Origin: Daejeonella rubra
GTDB taxonomy: Bacteria > Bacteroidota > Bacteroidia > Sphingobacteriales > Sphingobacteriaceae
Length of the DNA stretch: 47,621 nucleotides
Assembly: GCF_900103545.1 (NCBI RefSeq)
Contig: NZ_FNHH01000032.1
Location: 1-47,621 of the forward strand
Reading direction: 5' to 3'
Shown here: one piece after another, positions 9,647 through 17,413 of the stretch
How the letters are laid out: every line of letters begins with the position of its first letter
Position numbering within the stretch: position 1 is the stretch's first letter
The notes under the pieces: generated by a model
Seen by the model: the letters and a program-made list of their open reading frames with translations, nothing else
Databases searched by the model: none
What the model was told of the DNA's origin: nothing
Program-made: the position numbers and the translations under genes

Positions 9647-10519
9647 ATGAAAGCAAGCGTATTACATCCATCGCAGTGTATCCTCGGGGAAGGCCCGATC
9701 TGGCATGCTGAAAGAAAATGCTGCTATTGGGTTGATATTGAAAGTGGCATTTTATTTGAATATAATTGGATCAGCAGATCTACCAGAACATGGACATTTG
9801 ATTATCAGGTCACGATGGTCTGCCCGGGGCAGAACAATTCACTTATTTTAGGATTAAACGGCGGTATAGGACGATTTGATCCGGAATCTGAAAAGCTCGA
9901 ATATATTCTGAATGTTGAAACAGAAAACCAGGATATACGCTGTAACGATGGAGCATGTGATAGCAAGGGAAGATTATGGATAGGTTCCATGCATAAGGAA
10001 TTTAAAGAGGATGCTGCATCCTTATATGTTATTGACAAGGATCTGAAAATCAACAAGGTACTGGATGATCTTACTATTTCAAACGGACTTGCCTGGTCGC
10101 CGGATAATTCAAGACTTTACTTTATTGATAGTCCGACGCGGGTGGTTCAATCTTTTCTTTTCAGAGAAGAGACCGGAGAAATTAAATTTGAAAAAAACGT
10201 GATCGAAATCCCTTCAGAATTGGGCATCCCGGATGGAATGACGATCGATCAGGAAGGAATGTTATGGATCGCACACTGGGGTGGATACGGAATTTACAGA
10301 TGGAATCCATACGATGGTTCACTTTTAGATAAAATTGAAATCCCTGCCCCTTACGTTACTTCCTGTACTTTTGCCGGCGAAAACCTGGACCACCTGGTCA
10401 TAACCACAGCAAAAGGCGACCTGAATCAAGCAGATCTTGCCCGGTATCCGGAAAGCGGAAATACCTTTTGGATTAAATTGGAAGTAAAGGGATTTGAATC
10501 CAATAAATGTATATTTTGA
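9647..10519 (+). CDS. SMP-30/gluconolactonase family lactonase
   Basis: 290 aa six-bladed propeller of the SMP-30/LRE family. The metal ligands align with the known family: E15 (GEGPIWH), N146 (ISNGLAWSPD) and D196 (IPDGMTID), with N100 of CNDGACDSKGRLW as substrate-site residue. Such enzymes hydrolyse aldono-lactones to aldonates with Ca2+ or Zn2+. No signal peptide is seen, so it acts in the cytoplasm. It completes a dehydrogenase-lactonase-dehydratase set encoded at 7112-10519. No aldolase, 2-keto-3-deoxy-acid dehydratase or transporter is encoded next to it, so the pathway must be completed elsewhere. Followed by about 80 nt and then the ychF promoter. Confidence 0.86.
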   Translation: MKASVLHPSQCILGEGPIWHAERKCCYWVDIESGILFEYNWISRSTRTWTFDYQVTMVCPGQNNSLILGLNGGIGRFDPESEKLEYILNVETENQDIRCNDGACDSKGRLWIGSMHKEFKEDAASLYVIDKDLKINKVLDDLTISNGLAWSPDNSRLYFIDSPTRVVQSFLFREETGEIKFEKNVIEIPSELGIPDGMTIDQEGMLWIAHWGGYGIYRWNPYDGSLLDKIEIPAPYVTSCTFAGENLDHLVITTAKGDLNQADLARYPESGNTFWIKLEVKGFESNKCIF

Positions 10520-10601
10520 ATTTACACATGAATTGAATCTGTCTTTAAAGGAATATCTCATTCTGTCCTCAATAGCACAGTAAAACTCAGAACATAATTT
10601 C

Positions 10602-10609
10602 TATCTTTG
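10602..10609 (+). promoter_or_regulatory. -7 box of the ychF promoter
   Basis: TATCTTTG matches the Bacteroidota -7 consensus TAnnTTTG. No good TTG is seen at the -33 position. An ATG lies 7 nt downstream (10617), far upstream of the true ychF start at 10729, so the mRNA should have a leader of about 115 nt. Confidence 0.6.
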
Positions 10610-10616
10610 CGGCAAA

Positions 10617-10676
10617 ATGGGGGAAAGCTCAAAACGGAAAGCGGAAAGCTCAAAGCTGAAAGCTGAAAGCCTATAA
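10617..10676 (+). CDS. short upstream ORF in the ychF leader (19 codons)
   Basis: An ATG placed 7 nt after the promoter box opens a 19-codon frame (MGESSKRKAESSKLKAESL, then TAA) made entirely of the GAAAGC-type repeat. The context GCGGCAAAATG is nearly the same as that of the ABC-F gene start at 39043. I read it as an accident of repeat insertion rather than a conserved peptide. Translation is possible and could affect ychF, but nothing shows that it occurs. Confidence 0.3.
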   Translation: MGESSKRKAESSKLKAESL

Positions 10677-10716
10677 CTTATTACTTATTACCTACAACTT
10701 ATTACTTATTACCTAC
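10622..10716. repeat. GAAAGC repeats plus a 21-bp tandem duplication in the ychF leader
   Basis: 10622-10670 consists of purine-rich units of the type GGAAAGCTCAAAGCT. It is followed by two perfect, adjacent 21-bp copies beginning AACTTATTAC and ending ATTACCTAC, at 10675-10695 and 10696-10716. A related purine-rich stretch with (G)GAAAGC units occurs at 43312-43370 after the thioesterase gene, so this is a dispersed intergenic repeat family. Confidence 0.75.
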
Positions 10717-10728
10717 AAATAAATACAA

Positions 10729-11829
10729 ATGGCATTACAATGCGGTATAGTCGGATTACCAAATGTTGGAAAATCCACACTTTTTAATTGTTTATCAAAT
10801 GCGAAAGCACAGGCTGCGAATTTTCCTTTTTGCACCATTGAACCTAATATTGGTGTCATTACTGTACCTGATGCACGTTTAACCAAATTGGCTGAACTTG
10901 TAAAGCCGGTCAAAATACAGCCAAATACTATTGAAATAGTTGATATCGCCGGACTTGTTAAAGGTGCCAGTAAGGGTGAAGGATTAGGAAATCAATTTTT
11001 GGGTAATATCAGGGCGACAAATGCTATCATTCATGTTCTGCGTTGTTTTGATGATGACAATGTGATCCATGTGGATGGTTCTGTGGACCCTATCCGCGAT
11101 AAAGAGATCATTGATACGGAATTGCAGTTAAAGGATCTTGATGCGATCACAAAAAGGATCCAGAAGGTTGAAAAAATGGCAAAGACCGGAAACGATAAAG
11201 ATGCCAAGAAGACCTATGAGGTATGTAATATTGTAAAAGCTCATCTGGAAACAGGCAGATCTGTACGAACCGCACCGATCAGCGAAGAGGATAAAGAATT
11301 TATCGCAGATCTATTTTTACTTACCGAAAAACCAGTGATGTATGTGTGTAATGTGGATGAAAAATCGGTTGTAAATGGCAATAAATATGTAGATCTGGTA
11401 AGGGAAGCTGTGAAAGAGGAAAATGCGGAAGTTCTGGTCATTTCTGCTCAGATCGAAGCCGAGATCGCTTCTCTGGAGAGTTTTGAAGAAAGACAAATGT
11501 TTCTTGAAGACCTGGGACTTACTGAGTCTGGCGTTACACAATTGATCCGCGCTGCTTACAAACTATTAAAATTAGCCACCTATTTCACTGCCGGTGTTCA
11601 GGAAGTAAGAGCATGGACCATTACACAAGGATTTACTGCTCCTCAGGCAGCCGGTGTGATCCATTCAGACTTTGAAAAAGGATTTATTCGTGCAGAGGTT
11701 ATAAAATACGAAGATTTTGTCAGCCTGGGCTCTGAAGCAGCCTGCAAGGAAGCAGGAAAGCTGGGAGTGGAAGGAAAAACCTATATCGTACAGGATGGAG
11801 ACATTATGCACTTCAGATTTAATGTTTAA
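10729..11829 (+). CDS. ychF: ribosome-binding ATPase YchF (Obg-family P-loop protein)
   Basis: 366 aa, the usual length for YchF. The P-loop is GLPNVGKST (about residues 8-16), followed by the switch/G3 region DIAGLVKGASKGEGLGNQFL. The G4 position reads NVDE in place of NKxD, the family change that gives ATP over GTP preference. The C-terminal TGS-like domain (about 280-366) includes VRAWTITQGFTAPQAAGVIHSDFEKGFIRAEV and ends YIVQDGDIMHFRFNV. The protein binds ribosomes and is linked to oxidative-stress and translation control. The start is fixed by alignment of MALQCGIVGLPNVGKST. Monocistronic, with a repeat-filled leader upstream and tRNA-Arg downstream. Confidence 0.96.
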   Translation: MALQCGIVGLPNVGKSTLFNCLSNAKAQAANFPFCTIEPNIGVITVPDARLTKLAELVKPVKIQPNTIEIVDIAGLVKGASKGEGLGNQFLGNIRATNAIIHVLRCFDDDNVIHVDGSVDPIRDKEIIDTELQLKDLDAITKRIQKVEKMAKTGNDKDAKKTYEVCNIVKAHLETGRSVRTAPISEEDKEFIADLFLLTEKPVMYVCNVDEKSVVNGNKYVDLVREAVKEENAEVLVISAQIEAEIASLESFEERQMFLEDLGLTESGVTQLIRAAYKLLKLATYFTAGVQEVRAWTITQGFTAPQAAGVIHSDFEKGFIRAEVIKYEDFVSLGSEAACKEAGKLGVEGKTYIVQDGDIMHFRFNV

Positions 11830-11832
11830 ACC

Positions 11833-11862
11833 TTGCCACTGATAGCGGAATAACTATCTTTG
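11833..11862 (+). promoter_or_regulatory. promoter of tRNA-Arg (TTG-N19-TATCTTTG)
   Basis: TTG at 11833-11835 and TATCTTTG at 11855-11862 are 19 nt apart, a full match to the Bacteroidota -33/-7 promoter. The mature tRNA begins 27 nt downstream. Confidence 0.75.
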
Positions 11863-11889
11863 CAGCTTAATCTTTTTCTCTGAAAGATT

Positions 11890-11961
11890 GTACCCATAGT
11901 TCAATGGATAGAATTGCAGATTCCGGTTCTGCTGATGTGGGTTCGAATCCCTCTGGGTACA
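11890..11961 (+). tRNA. tRNA-Arg (anticodon CCG)
   Basis: A 72-nt cloverleaf can be drawn: acceptor GTACCCA/TGGGTAC, D-arm GTTC/GAAT, anticodon stem GCAGA/TCTGC with loop TTCCGGT (anticodon CCG, reads CGG), T-loop TTCGAAT, discriminator A. CCA is not encoded. The T-stem GTGGG/CCCTC has one T-T mismatch (second pair). The 3' end is the insertion site of the island 11949-19505, so the last part of this tRNA may come from the element. Confidence 0.9.
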
Positions 11962-12014
11962 CGAAATTACTCTCCTGATAGCTTAGGAGGGCTTTTTTTA
12001 TGCTTTGGTGTCAA
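11949..12014. repeat. left attachment repeat (attL) of the tRNA-Arg island
   Basis: This stretch holds the tRNA 3' end (CCCTCTGGGTACAC), a terminator hairpin and GGTGTCAA. The same order with nearly the same spacing recurs at 19441-19505: CCCTCTGGGCACAC, a CTCCTGAT...AGGA hairpin with GGCTTTTT, then GGTGTCAA (offset 58 nt here and 57 nt there). The core is 13 of 14 identical; the rest is diverged. Confidence 0.75.
11972..11999 (+). terminator. intrinsic terminator after tRNA-Arg
   Basis: Stem CTCCT/AGGAG with an 8-nt loop, then GGGC and a run of seven T. It resembles the terminator at the other island end (19454-19489). Confidence 0.7.
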
Positions 12015-12026
12015 AATAGGTGTCAA
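12007..12026. repeat. tandem GGTGTCAA motifs at left island end
   Basis: Two GGTGTCAA motifs start 12 nt apart (12007 and 12019). The same 20-bp arrangement with one mismatch is found just upstream of the integrase gene at 19292-19311. A fifth single motif is in attR at 19498. This spacing suggests arm-type recombinase binding sites. Confidence 0.6.
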
Positions 12027-12124
12027 TAAAGAACGATCTATTACAGTTAAAAATAATAAAATTTAATGGCTGATAACCTCAACCGATCAAAATATTATTT
12101 TAAAAAACTAGTTGAAAAATATAT

Positions 12125-13114
12125 TTACAAGGGAGATTTATTTTTACTATCAGTATCACTGTCAGTAATTTCAATTTGGTTTTTAATTAAACTTCTAAAA
12201 TACTCATCACTATTAATTTGGTTAATTGTATCTGAAAAATCATAATTAATAGATTTTCCAAGACCATCTAAATCTGGAAATGCAGAATAATGATTTACGC
12301 CGATTGAATTCAACTGTCTTAAAATTTTTCTTTTGCTATTCTTATCTATATAGATAAAGTCAATAAATTTTTCTTGAGACTCAAAATTATCGAGCCCTAA
12401 AGGAATATTGCCAAACAAGGTAAAACAAGCTTGCTGTGAGGCCATTCGATCATCTAGGTACGGTGGATAAATTGCAATCGGATACATTTTTGTACTTTCT
12501 GTACAGTCTAATCTATAATATCGACGCATTAATTCGTCAAGTTTTATAATATTACTATCATTAATTAACTCGCCTTTCTTATCAATTTTATTCGGCCCTA
12601 AAATCGTATAAAAATTTTTACTCTTCAGGTGTTCAACATCCTGAATACTTTTATTGTTTGTTATAGAATAGTTATTTAAAATGAATGGATATAAAATGCA
12701 AAACTTTGCATTTTTTCCATTTTCTTCTCTAATAGCAAAATAAAGGGCAATTAATGCACTTTCTGTCCAATCTAATAGACGTGTTTTAATACCGTAATGC
12801 TGCTTCAAAAAATATTTATTTAAAAGATTATCCTCAATTCCATTTTTTCTGAAAAACTGAGATGTCTTTCTTGAAAAACTGGAATCAATATTCTCCTCTA
12901 TTCTGCTAAATTTTTGAGGATCATTTAAAACACTTCCCTTCTTATATTGTTGTGTTTTACCTCTAAATAAATTAGGTATTAGATCAAATTCCTCACTTCC
13001 AAGTCCTCTGTACCAAATCTTATGGGCTTCTTCAAAAGGTTCAATTGCAGACAAAAGCACTTCCATAAATTCTGCAAGGCTTTTAACATACTTGATTTCT
13101 TTTTCCTTGCTCAT
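12125..13114 (-). CDS. FRG-domain protein
   Basis: 329 aa with an FRG domain: WYRG (residues 34-37), the PNLFRG segment and KQHYGIKTRLLDWTESALIALYFAI (about 104-128), which includes the conserved H and LLDWT. FRG proteins are common in phage-defence loci and mobile elements. Their biochemical activity is not settled, though nucleic-acid or nucleotide-related roles are suspected. No signal peptide or membrane segment. The gene starts 16 nt after the stop of the restriction-methylase gene, so the two are almost certainly co-transcribed and this is the last gene of the operon. The N-terminal 30 residues and the region after about 140 have no motif I recognise. Confidence 0.85.
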   Translation of the reverse strand: MSKEKEIKYVKSLAEFMEVLLSAIEPFEEAHKIWYRGLGSEEFDLIPNLFRGKTQQYKKGSVLNDPQKFSRIEENIDSSFSRKTSQFFRKNGIEDNLLNKYFLKQHYGIKTRLLDWTESALIALYFAIREENGKNAKFCILYPFILNNYSITNNKSIQDVEHLKSKNFYTILGPNKIDKKGELINDSNIIKLDELMRRYYRLDCTESTKMYPIAIYPPYLDDRMASQQACFTLFGNIPLGLDNFESQEKFIDFIYIDKNSKRKILRQLNSIGVNHYSAFPDLDGLGKSINYDFSDTINQINSDEYFRSLIKNQIEITDSDTDSKNKSPL

Positions 13115-13130
13115 TCTATTTTACATTTTT

Positions 13131-16100
13131 TCATTCCTGATGATAGTTTTCTACAATTTGAATTTCATCTTCAGTTAATTCATAAAGATCATAAACCATG
13201 TGGTCTATTTCTTTATCGGTTTTTTCTATTTGAGATTTAATGCTTAATGCTTTGTATTTCTGCTCTTCAAAGTATTCTAACCACTCGGCTTGTTCTGATA
13301 AGCTCAGCCTTACTTTGTTTTTTTCTATTCCTTTTATAAATTCCTTTGATGATAAACTTGGCCAATCATTCAAATTTTTAGTTATGCTAAGGTCACCTAC
13401 TTTAGCCTGAATTAATTGAAGGAATTGCCATTTTACTACATTAAGGTCACGGTGATAACTAAGTATATTGTCAGCTTTTATAATGAATGATTGTTGACAA
13501 TCCATGTTTATCACTTTAATGGGAAGCTTTTTACAGCTCTCTATCAAAAACTTTTGAAAAAGTCTTTTTTCGATATCTAAAAATTTATATGTGTGATAAT
13601 AATTAATGAGTTTTGAATTCATTATCACTAATAGATATTTTACTGCTAAGGTACTTTTGGGAATCAGTCCGAAACCATGATGTGTGAAAAAATATTGCTG
13701 ATTTGCATAGGAAGCATATATTCTTGGTGGATTACCTGAAATAATTTGACGGACAATTATTCTTTCTTCAGTAAAAAACCTCTCCTCTCGAGGTCTCCCT
13801 AACCAATCCCCATATTTTATATAGCCCTTAACATGAGGTAAAGTGAAGTGCCTGATAATATTTTCTCCAGAAATTAAAGGTTTATATGACTCATTTAATT
13901 TTGAACTAGAATGAAATACTCGATTATTAATGTCACTCTCACTATGTCCTTTATATTTATCGTATGGTGTGATACCCAAGGAAAAATAACAATCTCCCTG
14001 TAGTGGCGAGGAATTTTTCTCAATTTGGCTTATCACCTTACTAATTGAGTCAGATAAGTAAAGATTGAAGTTTATGGAATCTTCTTTCAACCATTCCTCT
14101 TTTCTTACTGTAGAAAATCCTTCGAAGTCAATTGAATTAATTTTAGCATCTTTTGGATATGACAATATTTTTATTGCATTTTTATTACTCATTCTTTGGC
14201 AGACAAAAATTATAGTTTCAACCTTAGCATCTAAAAAAACATCGTCTGGAAGCTTTACAATTTGAATTAATGAATCGATTAATAACTCTCTAAGTTTTCT
14301 GTATGAACTATTAACTAACATTGAGTTTGGATTTATAAAAGATAACAGTCCATTATTAGCTAATATATTAAACCCTTTTTCAATGAATATTGAGTATAAA
14401 TTAATCCTGTTTTCAGAAGTTACATACTTTGAAAATATGTACTTAGATGTTTTTGCAGGAAGATTTTTAATATCAACATAAGGCGGATTTCCAATTACAA
14501 CATCAAACCCGCCTTGATTAAATACATCTGCAAACTCGGCTTGCCAATTAAAGGCTTTATCACCCGCAACGCTCACATCTTCAATTAAAGAGTTCCCACA
14601 TTTAATATTTCTGTTTAAGGAGCTTAATTTTCTACCCTTTCGAGCTGTACGAAGCCATAAACTTAGCTTGGCTATTTCTATACCTTCCTCATTAAGGTCA
14701 ACCCCATAAAGATTGTTTTCTAAAATGCTGTTTTCAACATCTGACAAAACAAAGCTTCCTCCCAAAAGCTCTGCTTTCAATTCATCAATCTTTCTATGCT
14801 CTGCTATTAAAAACTCTAGGGCTTGATTTAAAAATGCTCCTGAACCACAAGCAGGATCAACAATTTTTAATTCTAGGAGCCATTTGCGATAATCGTTTAT
14901 TTTTTGATTTAAGACTTCTCTTTTTGTTTTTAAAGCTCCCTTGGCTTTTGCATCTATATACTCGAATTCATCTTCAACAAGCCCTAAAACTACTTTTTGT
15001 TCTTTGCAAAGTGTTCCAATGGTATTCTCAACGATATATTTGGTTATGTATTTAGGCGTATAAAAAACTCCATCCTTTTTTCGTTTTGTTACTTTATTAA
15101 TCCCTGATTTTACATCAACTATAAGGCTCGCTTCAATCTCATCAATTTCATTTAAGCTATGTTCAAATATGTGGCCTAATATGTTTACATCTACTTCTGT
15201 CTCGAAATCGTAATTGCTGAGTTTTAAAGAACCTTTATATAAAAGGTCGTCATCTATTAACAGACTGTCTAAAAGTTCATCAGGGGCAAACAAACCGCCA
15301 TTATATGCGAATACTTCGCCATCCTTACCACTGTATCCAGTATTCAGATATTCAAAATTTTTCCTAAATCGACTATAAAGGGGTAAATAATTATCATAAC
15401 GATCTTTTAAATCTGTCCAGTCCTGTAAGATTTTTCTCGTCCAATTTGGAGAAACTAAGCCCCTATCCTCTGCAAAGAACAGGAACAAAAACCTATCTAA
15501 AAGCTTTTGAGTTTTTTTGAAAATTAAAATACGTTCTGTTTGAGGGTTCTTTATGCTTATATCCTGAAATAACGCTTTTCTAAAATTTGCATAATCTGCA
15601 TAAAGCTTTTTGGTTACATTTTCTTCCTCATTGTTTGAAATGGACTTTATTTGAGCCGGTATATCTTTTAGTAAATAATCTGAGCTTAAACAAATCCAAA
15701 GAAGCTTGAAGTGATCTTTACTGAGGTTAAATAAATCAAATTCCTCGAAATCAATCGCATTTTCAATATAAAAGCGAAGCTTTCTGAAATTTGAAGTAAT
15801 TACATATTTGCACCCTTGTTGATTATTCTTATACCCAAAGGCTTGACTTTCTACACTGGCTAAATCAATTGTTTTTGTACTCTTTAACTCTATAACACTT
15901 AATATCTGTAGGCCATTTAAGATTGCTCCATCGGCCTTTTTACTATCCGTTTCATTTTTCTGCTCTGTAATTAGATTGAAGTTTTCATCAGGATTTAAAG
16001 TATAGCCTAGAATCTGAACAAATAATTCCCTTAAAAATCCCTCCTGATATTGCTCTTCTTTTGAGTTTATTATATTTTGTTGCTTAGCAGGATTATTAAA

Positions 16101-16193
16101 AATACTCTGAAACTTGGAATAGGACTTTTCAATATCTTCAACTGAAAGTTCATTCAGATATTTTTTTAGAACTGACTTTTGAAATAATGCCAT
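13131..16193 (-). CDS. type IIG-like restriction endonuclease-methyltransferase (Eco57I class)
   Basis: 1020 aa single-chain restriction-modification protein. An N-terminal PD-(D/E)XK nuclease is suggested by D88 and E102-x-K104 (IELKSTK). The adenine methyltransferase core has motif I DPACGSG (446-452), YGVDL (496-500) and the catalytic NPPY (569-572), in the order of gamma-class N6-adenine methylases. The C-terminal third, with the segment from about 740 to 900 (ISGENIIRHF...GDWLGRPREERFF...), looks like a TaqI-type specificity domain. The last 60 residues are helical. Such proteins cut and methylate as one polypeptide, so no separate methylase is needed. It lies 71 nt after the zinc-ribbon nuclease stop and 16 nt before the FRG start. 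PglX of BREX shares the methylase type, but no other BREX gene is present. Confidence 0.88.
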   Translation of the reverse strand: MALFQKSVLKKYLNELSVEDIEKSYSKFQSIFNNPAKQQNIINSKEEQYQEGFLRELFVQILGYTLNPDENFNLITEQKNETDSKKADGAILNGLQILSVIELKSTKTIDLASVESQAFGYKNNQQGCKYVITSNFRKLRFYIENAIDFEEFDLFNLSKDHFKLLWICLSSDYLLKDIPAQIKSISNNEEENVTKKLYADYANFRKALFQDISIKNPQTERILIFKKTQKLLDRFLFLFFAEDRGLVSPNWTRKILQDWTDLKDRYDNYLPLYSRFRKNFEYLNTGYSGKDGEVFAYNGGLFAPDELLDSLLIDDDLLYKGSLKLSNYDFETEVDVNILGHIFEHSLNEIDEIEASLIVDVKSGINKVTKRKKDGVFYTPKYITKYIVENTIGTLCKEQKVVLGLVEDEFEYIDAKAKGALKTKREVLNQKINDYRKWLLELKIVDPACGSGAFLNQALEFLIAEHRKIDELKAELLGGSFVLSDVENSILENNLYGVDLNEEGIEIAKLSLWLRTARKGRKLSSLNRNIKCGNSLIEDVSVAGDKAFNWQAEFADVFNQGGFDVVIGNPPYVDIKNLPAKTSKYIFSKYVTSENRINLYSIFIEKGFNILANNGLLSFINPNSMLVNSSYRKLRELLIDSLIQIVKLPDDVFLDAKVETIIFVCQRMSNKNAIKILSYPKDAKINSIDFEGFSTVRKEEWLKEDSINFNLYLSDSISKVISQIEKNSSPLQGDCYFSLGITPYDKYKGHSESDINNRVFHSSSKLNESYKPLISGENIIRHFTLPHVKGYIKYGDWLGRPREERFFTEERIIVRQIISGNPPRIYASYANQQYFFTHHGFGLIPKSTLAVKYLLVIMNSKLINYYHTYKFLDIEKRLFQKFLIESCKKLPIKVINMDCQQSFIIKADNILSYHRDLNVVKWQFLQLIQAKVGDLSITKNLNDWPSLSSKEFIKGIEKNKVRLSLSEQAEWLEYFEEQKYKALSIKSQIEKTDKEIDHMVYDLYELTEDEIQIVENYHQE

Positions 16194-16264
16194 TTGGTAA
16201 TGTTAGGTATAGATTATGTAACAGTAAAAATGATAAATTAATACTGGAACCATGTTTTAATTAT

Positions 16265-16879
16265 TTAAACATTCTCGAAAAACTTAATAGCAAAATCACA
16301 AAAATCAATAATCACCTTTTTATCCAGTTCAAATTCCTTCCTGTTACCTAAATAATTTTTAGATGTGGGGGTTATTTCTTGTCCTGCCTCTAATTCAGTT
16401 ACAGATAAGCATTTAATATGTTTTTTTGAAACAAGTATAATATATGCATTCTTGTACGGATAATCTTTTGGCAGGTCTTTAAGTCTAAACTCCCCACTTG
16501 CTCTAAACTTAACTTCAATAAAAAAAACTTCTCCTGTTCCCCTATTCTGCACAACAAAATCTGGCATCCGTCTTATCTCCTGAGCAACATCCGATCTAAC
16601 ACCCTTTAATAATTCCATAATGCCAGGGATAGTATTTTCCATACCATAACGGAATACAAAATAATCTAAGCTTAAAAATAGTTCCTGAACAAGGGTTTCT
16701 GCAATTCTCCCTTTTATCATCCCATATCTATAAGAGTAATCTTTATCCGATAATCCATCAGTAGCAGGTTTTTCTATAACATCACTTTTAATTTCATCAG
16801 GTTTAGCATTTTTAAAACAGGAATAACACAATCCTCCTTCAAACTTGGAAACACCACCACACTTTATGCATTTGGCCAT
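16265..16879 (-). CDS. zinc-ribbon PD-(D/E)XK nuclease-like protein
   Basis: 204 aa. The N-terminus is a small zinc ribbon with two CxxC pairs (C4/C7 and C18/C21). After a linker, residues about 50-160 look like a PD-(D/E)XK nuclease: helix with E61 (GRIAETLVQELF), D107 in MPDFVV, and E122-x-K124 in FFIEVKF. No methylase or HTH is fused. It is the first gene of an operon with the type IIG-like gene (71 nt gap) and the FRG gene. The stand-alone nuclease may be an additional effector, or a small DNA-binding subunit that happens to keep nuclease residues. I do not recognise a named family. Confidence 0.65.
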   Translation of the reverse strand: MAKCIKCGGVSKFEGGLCYSCFKNAKPDEIKSDVIEKPATDGLSDKDYSYRYGMIKGRIAETLVQELFLSLDYFVFRYGMENTIPGIMELLKGVRSDVAQEIRRMPDFVVQNRGTGEVFFIEVKFRASGEFRLKDLPKDYPYKNAYIILVSKKHIKCLSVTELEAGQEITPTSKNYLGNRKEFELDKKVIIDFCDFAIKFFENV

Positions 16880-16949
16880 AAATAAGGTTAATTAAAATCA
16901 ACTATTTTCTCTAAAGTTAAATTCTTTTTTCAGTTCCACTAATTAATTC

Positions 16950-17180
16950 AAGTCTGGTCTAATCTCATCTTAAGCCACCAGAGCAAAATCTTAAGAGATA
17001 GGCAAAAGGAAACGGAATAAATGGGCTGAGAGGGTGATGTAGGCCTGAAGGGCAGGAATGGCCTTGAGGGTTTATGCCGTAGTCTTTTGACTACCGCAGG
17101 CTTGTCTTTTAAGATTGAGCTACCTTCGCTGAATAGATGTGATTTACACGATGCGTTCTTGGCTCTTTTAAGACGTTTTA
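16950..17180. ncRNA. candidate structured non-coding region in the island
   Basis: About 230 nt, less AT-rich than its surroundings and without a coding frame, lying between two minus-strand genes. It contains hairpin AGGCC/GGCCT (17041-17064), hairpin TGCCGTAGTC-TTTT-GACTACCGCA (17075-17098, 9 of 10 pairs), two ATCTTAAG copies (16967-16974 and 16988-16995) and two similar CTTTTAAGA copies (about 17106 and 17165). It could be a small RNA, an origin of transfer remnant or a recombination site. Strand cannot be decided. Confidence 0.35.
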
Positions 17181-17292
17181 GTTATTTATTAATGAATTAA
17201 TTAACAAATTAAACATTGCTCAGGAGCTTCATTTTAGCTCTAGAACGATTGAAATATTGAGTTATTGACATTCTGGATTTATTGACATAGAA

Positions 17293-17321
17293 AAAGGAGG
17301 AATCTTCCGATCTCCTCCTTT
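17293..17321 (-). terminator. intrinsic terminator of the HTH gene
   Basis: A perfect 9-bp stem (AAAGGAGGA/TCCTCCTTT) with an 11-nt loop. On the minus strand it is followed by a T run. It lies about 90 nt downstream of the HTH gene stop, so the HTH gene and the nuclease operon appear to be separate transcripts. Confidence 0.7.
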
Positions 17322-17413
17322 ATTGTAAAAATCAAAAACAAAGTAGTAAGTATTATAACATACTACATTTACTCCCGCCAATGGGACTACATTATACTAT
17401 TCATATATTCAAA

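Noticed and set aside
13131..16193. PglX of a BREX system
   Set aside because: The methylase type matches, but there is no PglZ, BrxC or Lon-like gene, and the protein has its own N-terminal nuclease motif. A type IIG enzyme explains it better.
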